From Acinetobacter cumulans (GTDB taxonomy: Bacteria > Pseudomonadota > Gammaproteobacteria > Pseudomonadales > Moraxellaceae): a stretch of DNA of 64,000 nucleotides. Shown piece after piece: positions 8,340-20,088 of the stretch (positions are counted from its first letter, which is position 1; each line of letters starts with the position of its first letter). The translations under genes and the position numbers were made by a program. The stretch is taken from contig NZ_CP035934.2 in NCBI RefSeq assembly GCF_003024525.3, positions 2,418,001 to 2,482,000 on the forward strand, given 5' to 3'. The notes below the pieces were generated by a model, which saw nothing but the letters and a program-made list of their open reading frames with translations, searched no databases and was not told the DNA's origin.

Positions 8340-8510
8340 TGATGGTGGCAGAACGAAGGAGGGTTGACAGACTGGTAACAAAGAAACCAGCACGCGCAAG
8401 CGCGTCCCCCCTCCGCCCTACCGCAAAGAAAGGGGGACGAACGGGTCCACAACATGCAAAATGAGATTTCGCATATTGTCTTTGTTAATGGGTCTGTCAA
8501 AACCCGCTGA
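8340..8510 (-). ncRNA. Structured leader or antisense RNA candidate (C4-like)
   Basis: A GC-rich island in AT-rich DNA. On the minus strand I can draw four hairpins. They are gggt/accc near 8490; a long cgtccccc/gggggacg stem (about 8402-8440) closing over gcggtagggcgga; acgcgc-tt-gcgcgt; and ctggt/accag. The outer arms (about 8351-8373 and 8479-8504) form an imperfect inverted repeat sharing tgacag and aacaaag. The segment ends with ctcctt, complementary to the ribosome-binding site of a tiny downstream ORF. Hairpin pairs plus an anti-RBS element are the plan of phage P1/P4-type C4 RNAs. Family membership is a guess; the structure is seen. Confidence 0.35.
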
Positions 8511-8740
8511 CGATGTAGGTCAGCAGGCTAAGGATAATCTGCACGTTATAGAGCGTCAAGCAAGCTAAGCAAATGGATAGTGAAAATATTTAGAATTAAG
8601 AATCGTTTGAATAAGAATATAGTTAGATTTAAATACAGTTTTTTAAACTGCATTCCTTAGTCTTCTAAATACAGCTAAAAGTAGCCAATCCAATCCAAAA
8701 TTTGATGAGGGGTAGGTTGTGGGGTAAAACTACAGACAAA
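8511..8740. other. AT-rich junction between island and tRNA-Ser, no gene
   Basis: No coding frame is convincing. At 8708-8726 the plus strand has ggggtaggttgtggggta, two near-copies of ggggta. Short repeats like this occur beside integrase attachment sites, but no integrase gene follows here. The stretch is the likely chromosomal end of the element that occupies the left part of the window. Confidence 0.3.
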
Positions 8741-8773
8741 AAATAAGCCCTTGTAAAAACAAGGGCTTATTTA
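8741..8773 (-). terminator. Terminator of tRNA-Ser
   Basis: aaataagcccttg and caagggcttattt (8741-8753, 8760-8772) form a 13-pair stem. In the minus direction the stem ends in a U-run, seven bases past the encoded CCA of the tRNA. Confidence 0.85.
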
Positions 8774-8779
8774 GATATT

Positions 8780-8870
8780 TGGCGGAAGCGGTGAGATTCG
8801 AACTCACGGAGGGGTATAAGCCCTCGTCGGTTTTCAAGACCGGTGCATTAAACCACTCTGCCACGCTTCC
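8780..8870 (-). tRNA. tRNA-Ser(TGA)
   Basis: A 91-base class II tRNA read on the minus strand: ggaagcgtggcagagtgg at the 5' end, anticodon TGA in gtcttgaaaac, and a long variable arm. The T-arm is gttcgaatc and CCA is encoded (8780-8782). The 3' end faces the accessory region, the usual geometry for an element integrated at a tRNA gene. Confidence 0.97.
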
Positions 8871-8958
8871 ATGTGCGCCATCATACGGTGCTTTCCCTAG
8901 GATGACAAGCAAAAAATTCAGTTAAACCATTCAAATGAATATTGTTTCACCAAAACCA

Positions 8959-11337
<2,379 letters not shown>

Positions 11338-11691
11338 TTAAACTTCCCACTGAGACTTTAAACTTTTCCATAATGCAAAAGCACCCAGTAGCGTGCCGAT
11401 CGGAAAGCTCAAAAGCATCAATACAGCTAAAATCCGCGACAAAATCAGTCCCTGATTGGCACCTTTCTTCACTTTGAGACAAGCCACAATATTGAGTGCA
11501 ATTAACAGCCCAATGCCAGCACACAATACACTTAGCTCCACCACGTTCATCGTATGTTGCTGATACTCCAAATACAATACAACTGCCAATGCACAGCTCA
11601 ATATTCCTGCATAAATGCCATGAATTAAACTTAATGTCTCGTTTTTACTTTTTAAATGCGAATAAAGTGGTGGCAATTTATTGTTGAGCAT
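11338..11691 (-). CDS. Small integral membrane protein, unknown
   Basis: 117 residues from ATG 11691, which has ggagag six bases upstream; a TTG one codon earlier is not needed. Three or four hydrophobic segments are visible: IYAGILSCALAVVLYLEY, LSVLCAGIGLLIALNIVACL and ILAVLMLLSFPIGTLLGAFAL. They are separated by short basic loops (KVKKGANQG). It looks like a DUF-type four-helix inner-membrane protein, but I recognise no family. It is alone and opposite in direction to argG. Confidence 0.65.
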   Translation of the reverse strand: MLNNKLPPLYSHLKSKNETLSLIHGIYAGILSCALAVVLYLEYQQHTMNVVELSVLCAGIGLLIALNIVACLKVKKGANQGLILSRILAVLMLLSFPIGTLLGAFALWKSLKSQWEV

Positions 11692-13604
<1,913 letters not shown>

Positions 13605-13620
13605 GTTTTAGTTCAGTCTA

Positions 13621-13650
13621 AAAAAACCGCGCCTTGAGCGCGGTTTTTTA
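13621..13650. terminator. Bidirectional terminator between argG and the diguanylate cyclase
   Basis: aaaaaaccgcgc-cttga-gcgcggtttttt gives a 12-pair stem with A- and T-runs on both sides. It can stop argG on plus and the convergent cyclase gene on minus. Confidence 0.9.
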
Positions 13651-13712
13651 TTTTAAAGAGATGATTCAATTTAGCGTGATTCGCTTGAATGGCATTTACA
13701 GCCCGACTATAT

Positions 13713-14969
13713 CTAAGAAGTTAACGTGACTGAACGGATAGATTGATAATAAATTTGATTACGCCCCAGTTGCTTCGCACGGTAAAGTGCCTGATCAGCA
13801 ATACTCAAAAGATCGTCTTGGCTCATCTCTTCTCCGCGATATACCGTAATACCTAAACTAATGGTAATTCGATTAGAGACCAATGATTTTTCATGTGGAA
13901 TTTCTAAACGATCAATTGCTTTATAAATATTAGATGCCACTGCATAAGCACCATGTGCATCTGTTTCAGGTAAAAGCACGACAAACTCTTCGCCTCCATA
14001 ACGTGCAACAAAGTCCATGTGACGAATGGCGTTTTTAATATTCAGCGCAATTGCCGAAATAACATCATCGCCTTTTTGGTGGCCGTAGAAGTCGTTATAG
14101 TTTTTAAAATGATCAACATCAATAAATAGCACTGCAAGGGGTGATTCATCCGCACGAGATTGCGTATAGAAATTATGCAGCATTTCATCAAAAGTACGAC
14201 GATTAGAGATCTGTGTGAGCTCATCGTGCTGACTTAAATGTAAAAGCTCTGTGTTATGTATACGATGGATTTGTTCACTAATTTTAGCGCGCGCAGTATA
14301 TAAATAAATCATTCGCTCACGTGCAAAGATCATGTGACTAATGACAAAGCCTAAAAAGCTCGCACCAATAAGCACACGTGCCAATAATAAGATGTTAATT
14401 TCAATGGATAATACCAAAATCACCACAGAACAAATGGCGGCCAGTACCCCAATCGCCAGCATGTGCAAGGGACGTATACCCGTTAGTATATAAGCCAAAA
14501 TATAAATAACGCAGATAATAACTAAAGCCTGATGCTTCAAGTCTTCCGTTTGTACCGTAAACGTGAGCCAAGACATTGAGACAATAGTCCAAAAAAACAC
14601 AACCATCGATGCAATTTTAAAATAGGGCTTTAATTTCTTCTGTGTAGAAAAAAAATAAAGGCCGAGAAGACTCATCGCACCATTTAATAAACCCAACAAA
14701 CATTGAGAAAAATCATGCTTAAAATAATTCGGATCTACAATCCAATAATCTGTGGGCACCATGACCACAACAAATAAAAAATAAACCAAAACCCCAGACC
14801 ATAAGTTTCTTTCAATATGCTTACGGGCCCGCTCTAGGTTTTTTTGCCAGAACTCATGCTCCATTTTTTGTGGAAACACGCGTCCAATGCTGCTGCTTTG
14901 CTGAGCAATCAACTCTTCAACTTTTTCTTTGTCGTATTGCAGCTTTGCAAGGTGATACTTGTATTCCAT
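13713..14969 (-). CDS. Membrane-bound diguanylate cyclase (GGDEF)
   Basis: 418 residues from ATG 14969; a TTG two codons earlier is possible. It makes cyclic di-GMP from two GTP. The N-terminal half has five to six membrane spans (for instance LWSGVLVYFLFVVVMVPTDYW and ILAYILTGIRPLHMLAIGVLAA) with no periplasmic sensor domain. The C-terminal GGDEF domain carries the active-site GGEEF in FVARYGGEEFVVLLPE. RHMD sits exactly five residues before it, the RxxD product-inhibition site. So the enzyme should be active and feedback-controlled. The signal it senses is unknown. Confidence 0.93.
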   Translation of the reverse strand: MEYKYHLAKLQYDKEKVEELIAQQSSSIGRVFPQKMEHEFWQKNLERARKHIERNLWSGVLVYFLFVVVMVPTDYWIVDPNYFKHDFSQCLLGLLNGAMSLLGLYFFSTQKKLKPYFKIASMVVFFWTIVSMSWLTFTVQTEDLKHQALVIICVIYILAYILTGIRPLHMLAIGVLAAICSVVILVLSIEINILLLARVLIGASFLGFVISHMIFARERMIYLYTARAKISEQIHRIHNTELLHLSQHDELTQISNRRTFDEMLHNFYTQSRADESPLAVLFIDVDHFKNYNDFYGHQKGDDVISAIALNIKNAIRHMDFVARYGGEEFVVLLPETDAHGAYAVASNIYKAIDRLEIPHEKSLVSNRITISLGITVYRGEEMSQDDLLSIADQALYRAKQLGRNQIYYQSIRSVTLTS

Positions 14970-15121
14970 TTCCAAGCATACATGTTGTTTTTTTATTCAT
15001 GTCAAAATAACACATAATTGTCATTTTATTTATAAAAATCACACCATTTGTCTTTAATTCCCGTTACCATTTTCACACTTTTTGCATTATCATCTGTTTT
15101 ATTTCCAAGTTTGAATTTGCC

Positions 15122-16156
15122 TTGAATACGATTACTCTTCTGCAGCCAGATGATTGGCACGCGCATTTACGTGATGGTTTAGCATTAAAACGAACAGTTC
15201 CAGATTTAGCGCAGCAGTTTTCTCGCGCGATTTGTATGCCAAACCTTGTTCCACCCGTTAAGACTGTAGAAGAAGCCAATGCATACCGCGAACGTATCAT
15301 GGCGCATGTTCCTGAAGGTGTTCACTTTGACCCTCGTATGGTGTTGTACTTCACCAACAACACTTCACCTGCTGAAGTCAAAAAAATTAAAGATTCAGAA
15401 TTTGTTAACGCGATTAAGCTCTACCCTGCTGGCGCTACCACAAACTCTGATAGTGGCGTAAGCGACATTTCTAAAGTCTACGGTGTAATTGAGCAAATGG
15501 AAGAACATCAAGTTCCATTACTCCTACACGGTGAAGTGACCCATAACCACGTTGATATTTTTGACCGCGAAAAGCGCTTCTTAGATGAAGTCCTTTCTCC
15601 GCTATTAAAACAGTTCCCGAAACTAAAATTAGTACTAGAACACATCACGACTAGCGAAGCAGCCAATTTTGTATTGGAACAAGACCGTAATGTAGCAGCG
15701 ACCATCACACCACAACATTTATTATTTAACCGTAATGACATGCTTGTGGGTGGGATTAAGCCTCATTTCTACTGCTTGCCTATTTTAAAACGCCAAACGC
15801 ACCAGCAAACACTCCTTGAAGTGGCTACAAGTGGTAATCCTAAATTCTTCTTGGGTACAGACAGCGCGCCACACTCAAAAAATGCTAAAGAAAATGCATG
15901 TGGCTGTGCAGGATGTTATAGTGCACCTACCGCAATTGAGCTATACGCTCAAGCATTTGATCAAGTCGGCAAAATTGACCGTTTAGAAGGTTTTGCAAGC
16001 CACTTCGGCGCGGACTTCTATGGCCTGCCACGTAATACCAATACCATTACATTGGTAAAAGAAGATCAAGTGATCCCTGAAAGTTTTGACTATTTGGATG
16101 GTGAAAAAATTATTCCGTTGTATGCGGGTAAAACCATCCAATGGAGAAAAGTGTGA
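15122..16156 (+). CDS. pyrC: Dihydroorotase
   Basis: A 344-residue class II dihydroorotase of pyrimidine synthesis; it interconverts carbamoyl aspartate and dihydroorotate. The zinc ligands HAH ([10 protein letters not shown]) and the lysine that becomes carboxylated ([11 protein letters not shown]) are visible. So are LLHGEV, the LEHITT histidine and the catalytic Asp in FLGTDSAPH. The start is TTG at 15122; no ATG or GTG in frame gives the family N-terminus. The gene overlaps rnt by 16 bases, so the two are translated together, a pairing known from Pseudomonas. Confidence 0.95.
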   Translation: MNTITLLQPDDWHAHLRDGLALKRTVPDLAQQFSRAICMPNLVPPVKTVEEANAYRERIMAHVPEGVHFDPRMVLYFTNNTSPAEVKKIKDSEFVNAIKLYPAGATTNSDSGVSDISKVYGVIEQMEEHQVPLLLHGEVTHNHVDIFDREKRFLDEVLSPLLKQFPKLKLVLEHITTSEAANFVLEQDRNVAATITPQHLLFNRNDMLVGGIKPHFYCLPILKRQTHQQTLLEVATSGNPKFFLGTDSAPHSKNAKENACGCAGCYSAPTAIELYAQAFDQVGKIDRLEGFASHFGADFYGLPRNTNTITLVKEDQVIPESFDYLDGEKIIPLYAGKTIQWRKV

Positions 16157-16800
16157 CTGATGAAACTCTACCAGTAATTGGTCAGCGTTTCCGTGGATTC
16201 TTGCCTGTTGTTGTCGATGTCGAAACCGCAGGATTTAATGCACAGACTGATGCCTTACTGGAAATTGCAACCATACCTATTGTGTATGATGCAGAGGGCA
16301 AATTTGTACCGGGCGAAGCGCACCACGCGCATATCAATCCGTTTGAAGGTGCAAACCTAGACCGCAGATCATTGGACTTTATTGGTATTGATCCTTTCAA
16401 TCCCATGCGTATGGCCATGGCTGAAGACGAAAAATCTGCGCTTAAGCGTATATTTAAAGCTGTCAATGAAGTGCGCCGCAAGCAAAACTGCACCCACGCT
16501 GTATTGGTAGGACACAATGCACATTTTGACTTAGGTTTTGTACAAGCTGCCATTGCTCGTACAGGCACTAAAAATCAAAATCCATTTCATAGCTTTTCTG
16601 TGTTCGACACCGTTACGTTAAGCGCTGTTATGTTTGGTCAAACTGTTTTGGCTAAATCATGCATTCAAGCGGGTATCGAATTCGATGGTAAAGAAGCACA
16701 TTCTGCACTGTATGACACGCAAAAAACGGCTGAATTGTTCTGCTTTATTTTAAATAAACTCGGACCACATTTGCTCGACACATTGGTATCGGAACAATAA
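16141..16800 (+). CDS. rnt: Ribonuclease T
   Basis: A 219-residue DEDDh 3'-5' exoribonuclease that trims the 3' ends of tRNA and other stable RNAs. The exonuclease motifs are [18 protein letters not shown] and [14 protein letters not shown] (catalytic His and last Asp). The length fits E. coli RNase T (215). ATG 16141 lies inside pyrC; a GTG at 16153 with ggag just before it is an alternative start. No separate promoter is visible, so it relies on the pyrC transcript. Confidence 0.94.
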   Translation: MEKSVTDETLPVIGQRFRGFLPVVVDVETAGFNAQTDALLEIATIPIVYDAEGKFVPGEAHHAHINPFEGANLDRRSLDFIGIDPFNPMRMAMAEDEKSALKRIFKAVNEVRRKQNCTHAVLVGHNAHFDLGFVQAAIARTGTKNQNPFHSFSVFDTVTLSAVMFGQTVLAKSCIQAGIEFDGKEAHSALYDTQKTAELFCFILNKLGPHLLDTLVSEQ

Positions 16801-16819
16801 GCTTCCGCGCCACGCTATA

Positions 16820-16877
16820 CGTCCCTGCCCGACTTAAAATTATCTAATATGTTTTAAGCCCCTCCCGCGCAGGGACG
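16820..16877. other. Long imperfect hairpin after rnt
   Basis: cgtccctgc (16820-16828) pairs with gcagggacg (16869-16877). Inside it cttaaaa (16833-16839) pairs with ttttaag (16852-16858), with an asymmetric internal loop. It sits 19 bases past the rnt stop and is followed by tattttctgctt, so it may be a terminator or a small structured RNA. The outer arm resembles the acceptor stem of the nearby tRNA-Glu genes but the rest does not. Confidence 0.45.
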
Positions 16878-16937
16878 CTATTTTCTGCTTCCTCTAATTT
16901 ATTTGTTTATTTTTTGACTTAAATACACCTTTATTGA

Positions 16938-16996
16938 TGCAAATAATTCTCAATTGCATTGATATTACACCAACATGTAATGATAATCATTTTTGT
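16938..16996 (+). promoter_or_regulatory. Two Fur-box-like operators upstream of the first TonB receptor
   Basis: tgcaaataattctcaattgca (16938-16958) is a 21-base imperfect palindrome. gtaatgataatcatttttg (16977-16995) holds the aatgataatcatt core of the Fur consensus. Both lie just before the receptor start, so iron-repressed expression is expected. Confidence 0.75.
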
Positions 16997-17017
16997 TTTC
17001 AATTACTAAATTTTATT

Positions 17018-19564
17018 ATGCGATTTGCTCCTTCTACTTTAACGCTCGCTGTATGTAGCATCCTCAGCTCAAATCTTTGGGCTGAAACAAATCTAGAAAG
17101 TCCAATTCCTTCAGATGATGAATATTTAAAATTCACCACCATCGTGGTAAAGGCCAAAGCGGCACCCGAGATTGGAAGAAGCACGTATAACCAGCAAGAT
17201 CTTCAACGCACAGCCAACAGCTCAAAAAGCATTACAGATTTTTTAAAAGTGAATCCAAATGTTCAATTTAGTAATAATCATTTAGCTGCAGGCACACAAG
17301 CCAATTTAAAACCCAGCGAAATTTCAATTCACGGCGCACAATCATTTCAAAATAAATTTATGATTAATGGGGTGAGCAATACCAATATTTTAGATCCAGT
17401 CGGTGCAGGGACAAGTATCTATGGCGGTATTGACGCAGGCTCTCAAGGCGTTGCACTTAATACGGACTTACTGTGTAATTTGGAGTTACTCGACAGCAAT
17501 ATCAGCGCCAAGCATGGTGGATTTACGGGTGGCGTCATTTCAGCAGACACCTGTGCACCAACCTCTGAAATTGGCAAAATTCATGGCAGTATTTCTTATG
17601 ACTATACCAGTAGTGACTGGGTTTCCTATCACCTAAAAACAGATGCAGATAAAGGCCTGTTTGATGGCGAGTCTTCACAAGAAAACCAAAAACAATATAC
17701 CCGCCAAGGTTTAAGTACCAATATTTACAGCAAGCTCTCAGAACATAGTGGCATTAATTTATTTGCCTCGCACCGACAATCAAATATTAATGTGCTCAGT
17801 GGTTTAGACAGCCCGAAAATGATTGATCAAAAGAAGATAAATCAAAATTTAGGCGGGACTTTTTTCTATGATCCTGACCCTTTCACTTCAATGAAATTTG
17901 GTCTGACTTTGGGTAATTCAGAAAGTAATGGCTACGCAGAAAAACGCATCAATTCTCACCATAATACCCATAACGAATCTGCTTTAATTTTCGCGCAGCA
18001 CAGTAAAATATATGATCTGGCCAAGGTCACTCAAAAAATTAATTATCAGCAAATTGATAATTCGAGACTGGCTGACAAAAACTACGGTATCAATTGGCTA
18101 TACGCGCCTGACTCCAAAAATTGGTCTGATCCGAGCTCAAAAGCTATGGAAGGTTCATCGAATGCAAGTATTGATTTAGCCCAACATAGCTTCAACTATG
18201 AATTAGAAAGTATCTTTAATGTCATCAATTTTGCTTCAACTGCGCATCACATCAGTGCCGGTTTAGGCTACAACCGCAATGACGTTAAATGGGAACGAAC
18301 CAAAGACTACATGACCTTTTACGGCGTGACCTCAGGCGTGGCTAAAAACCTATATGATCTCGATGGTGGCCAATGCCAAGCTGATGATTTATTTTGTGAT
18401 GAGGCAACAACAGGCACATTTATCAATGCTAAAGTCCCTACAATTTATAATGGCCAATATTTTGGTAGTGGATCGCTTTATAAAGCAGGTACATTCCAAG
18501 GTACATACCAGCAAGCCTACTTATTTGCTGAAGATGATATTCACTGGAATAAGCTTAAAGCGCGCTTTGGTGTCCGCGCCGATTATGACCAGTCAAATAA
18601 TAATTTAAATATTGCGCCACGAACTCGATTTAGTTATCAACCCTTTTACAATCCAACCCTAGAGCTGACTACTGGTTGGAATCGTTACTATAGTGCACCC
18701 ACCTATATCACCGATTTACGTCAAGCATTAATGGGCTTAGACTTTAAAATCTCACGTGAGGATCAAAATGCCGCGTGGACTGAACAGCAAAACTATAATG
18801 TGAGTGCTACCCGCAAATCTGACTTAAAAACACCTTATGCAGATGAATTTATTTTAGGTATCGCTAGCCAATATAAAAACACCAATATCGCGTTAAAATG
18901 GGTGAATCGCCAGTATAAAGACGAAATCTCGCGTAACCGAAGTAGCATTTCAGTGGGTGGTGGATTCAATCGATCATTTGAATTTGGTAACAATAGCTAC
19001 GGAAAGAACAATACCGTAACTTTGGGCATAGATACTCTTGAACAACTTCAATTTAAAGGAACTCATCATAACTTAGGCTTAGCCATAAATTACAGCCAAA
19101 CTTTCCGCGGTACACCGGATTATACGGAAGACTATAACGAAGCAGACATGGAAGAATTGGTTTCTTATAATGGAAAAATTATTCATTATGCCGACCGTCC
19201 AGCATCAAACTTTAATCAGCCCATTACTGCACGTATAAAATGGGATATGCATTTTGACCATCTCCCGCTCACGATTTCTAACTTCTTCAGTTATAAAGAC
19301 AGCTTTGAGCAAGTGCTCAGCTCAAATGACAAAGTGATTCATGAAGGCGTTAAACTGGATACGTATGTGCTTCAAGATGTGAAACCTCGTTTTAGTTGGG
19401 ATATGCGTACCACCTATGAGCACAAGATTAATAAAGACCACTCAGCTATTTTCGGTCTGACCATAAACAACTTGACCAACCGAAATAATTTATATGTTGC
19501 AGGCTCTAAATTGTATTCAGAAATTGGACGCCAAGTGGTCGCAGACGTAACCTTTAAATTCTAA
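17018..19564 (+). CDS. TonB-dependent outer-membrane receptor (paralogue 1)
   Basis: An 848-residue outer-membrane barrel for TonB-energised uptake. The start is ATG 17018, which gives a clean signal peptide (MRFAPSTLTLAVCSILSSNLWA). A frame extending upstream runs through the Fur boxes and is rejected. After the signal come a TonB-box-like TTIVVKA and a plug domain (KSITDFLKVNPNVQF, GVSNTNILDPVG). The plug has a Cys pair in CNLELLDSN and ADTCAP. A beta-barrel follows, ending in VVADVTFKF with the C-terminal Phe. It is closely patterned on the receptor at 20089. Iron regulation suggests a siderophore or other iron source; the substrate is unknown. Confidence 0.9.
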   Translation: MRFAPSTLTLAVCSILSSNLWAETNLESPIPSDDEYLKFTTIVVKAKAAPEIGRSTYNQQDLQRTANSSKSITDFLKVNPNVQFSNNHLAAGTQANLKPSEISIHGAQSFQNKFMINGVSNTNILDPVGAGTSIYGGIDAGSQGVALNTDLLCNLELLDSNISAKHGGFTGGVISADTCAPTSEIGKIHGSISYDYTSSDWVSYHLKTDADKGLFDGESSQENQKQYTRQGLSTNIYSKLSEHSGINLFASHRQSNINVLSGLDSPKMIDQKKINQNLGGTFFYDPDPFTSMKFGLTLGNSESNGYAEKRINSHHNTHNESALIFAQHSKIYDLAKVTQKINYQQIDNSRLADKNYGINWLYAPDSKNWSDPSSKAMEGSSNASIDLAQHSFNYELESIFNVINFASTAHHISAGLGYNRNDVKWERTKDYMTFYGVTSGVAKNLYDLDGGQCQADDLFCDEATTGTFINAKVPTIYNGQYFGSGSLYKAGTFQGTYQQAYLFAEDDIHWNKLKARFGVRADYDQSNNNLNIAPRTRFSYQPFYNPTLELTTGWNRYYSAPTYITDLRQALMGLDFKISREDQNAAWTEQQNYNVSATRKSDLKTPYADEFILGIASQYKNTNIALKWVNRQYKDEISRNRSSISVGGGFNRSFEFGNNSYGKNNTVTLGIDTLEQLQFKGTHHNLGLAINYSQTFRGTPDYTEDYNEADMEELVSYNGKIIHYADRPASNFNQPITARIKWDMHFDHLPLTISNFFSYKDSFEQVLSSNDKVIHEGVKLDTYVLQDVKPRFSWDMRTTYEHKINKDHSAIFGLTINNLTNRNNLYVAGSKLYSEIGRQVVADVTFKF

Positions 19565-19572
19565 AATCCTTA

Positions 19573-19608
19573 AGATGAAGAATCACTCCATATTCTTCAT
19601 CTCTTTTC
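19573..19608 (+). terminator. Terminator of TonB receptor 1
   Basis: agatgaagaat and attcttcatct form an 11-pair stem with an 8-base loop, followed by cttttc. The U-run is weak. Confidence 0.6.
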
Positions 19609-19796
19609 ATATTTAGGTAAATATCTACCTTTAGCCAATTCCAAACCATGTAATACGAGCGTTCTTTTAAAAATCAAAAAATGATCATTTAGTGGTACTT
19701 AAATTATTAATGAAAGAGGCCTACAGTATTTATTGAATCATCAACTTAGAAATGTTCAAGAAAAAAGCAATTGCATTGAATAATAAAGAAATTATT

Positions 19797-19825
19797 TTGA
19801 CTTTCATCGGAAACATCTCTAATAT
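19797..19825 (+). promoter_or_regulatory. Promoter of tRNA-Glu copy 1
   Basis: ttgact (19797-19802), 17-base spacer, taatat (19820-19825). A GC-containing discriminator follows and the tRNA begins 17 bases later. Close to the sigma-70 consensus. Confidence 0.85.
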
Positions 19826-19842
19826 TCGCTCTACCTCGCAAC

Positions 19843-19918
19843 GTCCCTATCGTCTAGAGGCCTAGGACATCGCCCTTTCACGGCGGTAACCGGGGTTCGA
19901 ATCCCCGTAGGGACGCCA
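19843..19918 (+). tRNA. tRNA-Glu(TTC), copy 1
   Basis: A 76-base tRNA with encoded CCA and anticodon TTC in the loop of cgcccttTCacggcg; acceptor gtcccta/tagggac. It is nearly the E. coli tRNA-Glu sequence and identical to four other copies downstream. It lies between the two TonB receptor paralogues. Confidence 0.98.
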
Positions 19919-19954
19919 TATCTATTCTCTGTAAAATCTCTAATTAAATTCACA

Positions 19955-19985
19955 CCGATCAATCTATTGATTGGTTTTTTATTTT
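19955..19985 (+). terminator. Terminator of tRNA-Glu copy 1
   Basis: ccgatcaa-tcta-ttgattgg gives an eight-pair stem (one G-T pair) followed by ttttttatttt. Confidence 0.85.
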
Positions 19986-20007
19986 AATAAAATCGCTTTC
20001 TTGAATT

Positions 20008-20063
20008 GAAAATAATTCTCATTCTTATTGATTAATTTCATTAAGTTAATGATAATCGCTTGC
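20008..20063 (+). promoter_or_regulatory. Two Fur-box-like operators upstream of the second TonB receptor
   Basis: gaaaataattctcattctt (20008-20026) and gttaatgataatcgcttgc (20045-20063) both match Fur-box halves. Order and spacing mirror those before the first receptor. Confidence 0.75.
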
Positions 20064-20088
20064 ATTACGTTTCACACCGTCACTCTCT

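Noticed and set aside
8228..8500. A 90-codon frame across the structured leader
   Set aside because: Most of it is translation of hairpin sequence; only the last 21 codons have a good ribosome-binding site.
16934..17017. N-terminal extension of TonB receptor 1
   Set aside because: The 28 extra codons cover the Fur boxes and would bury the signal peptide.
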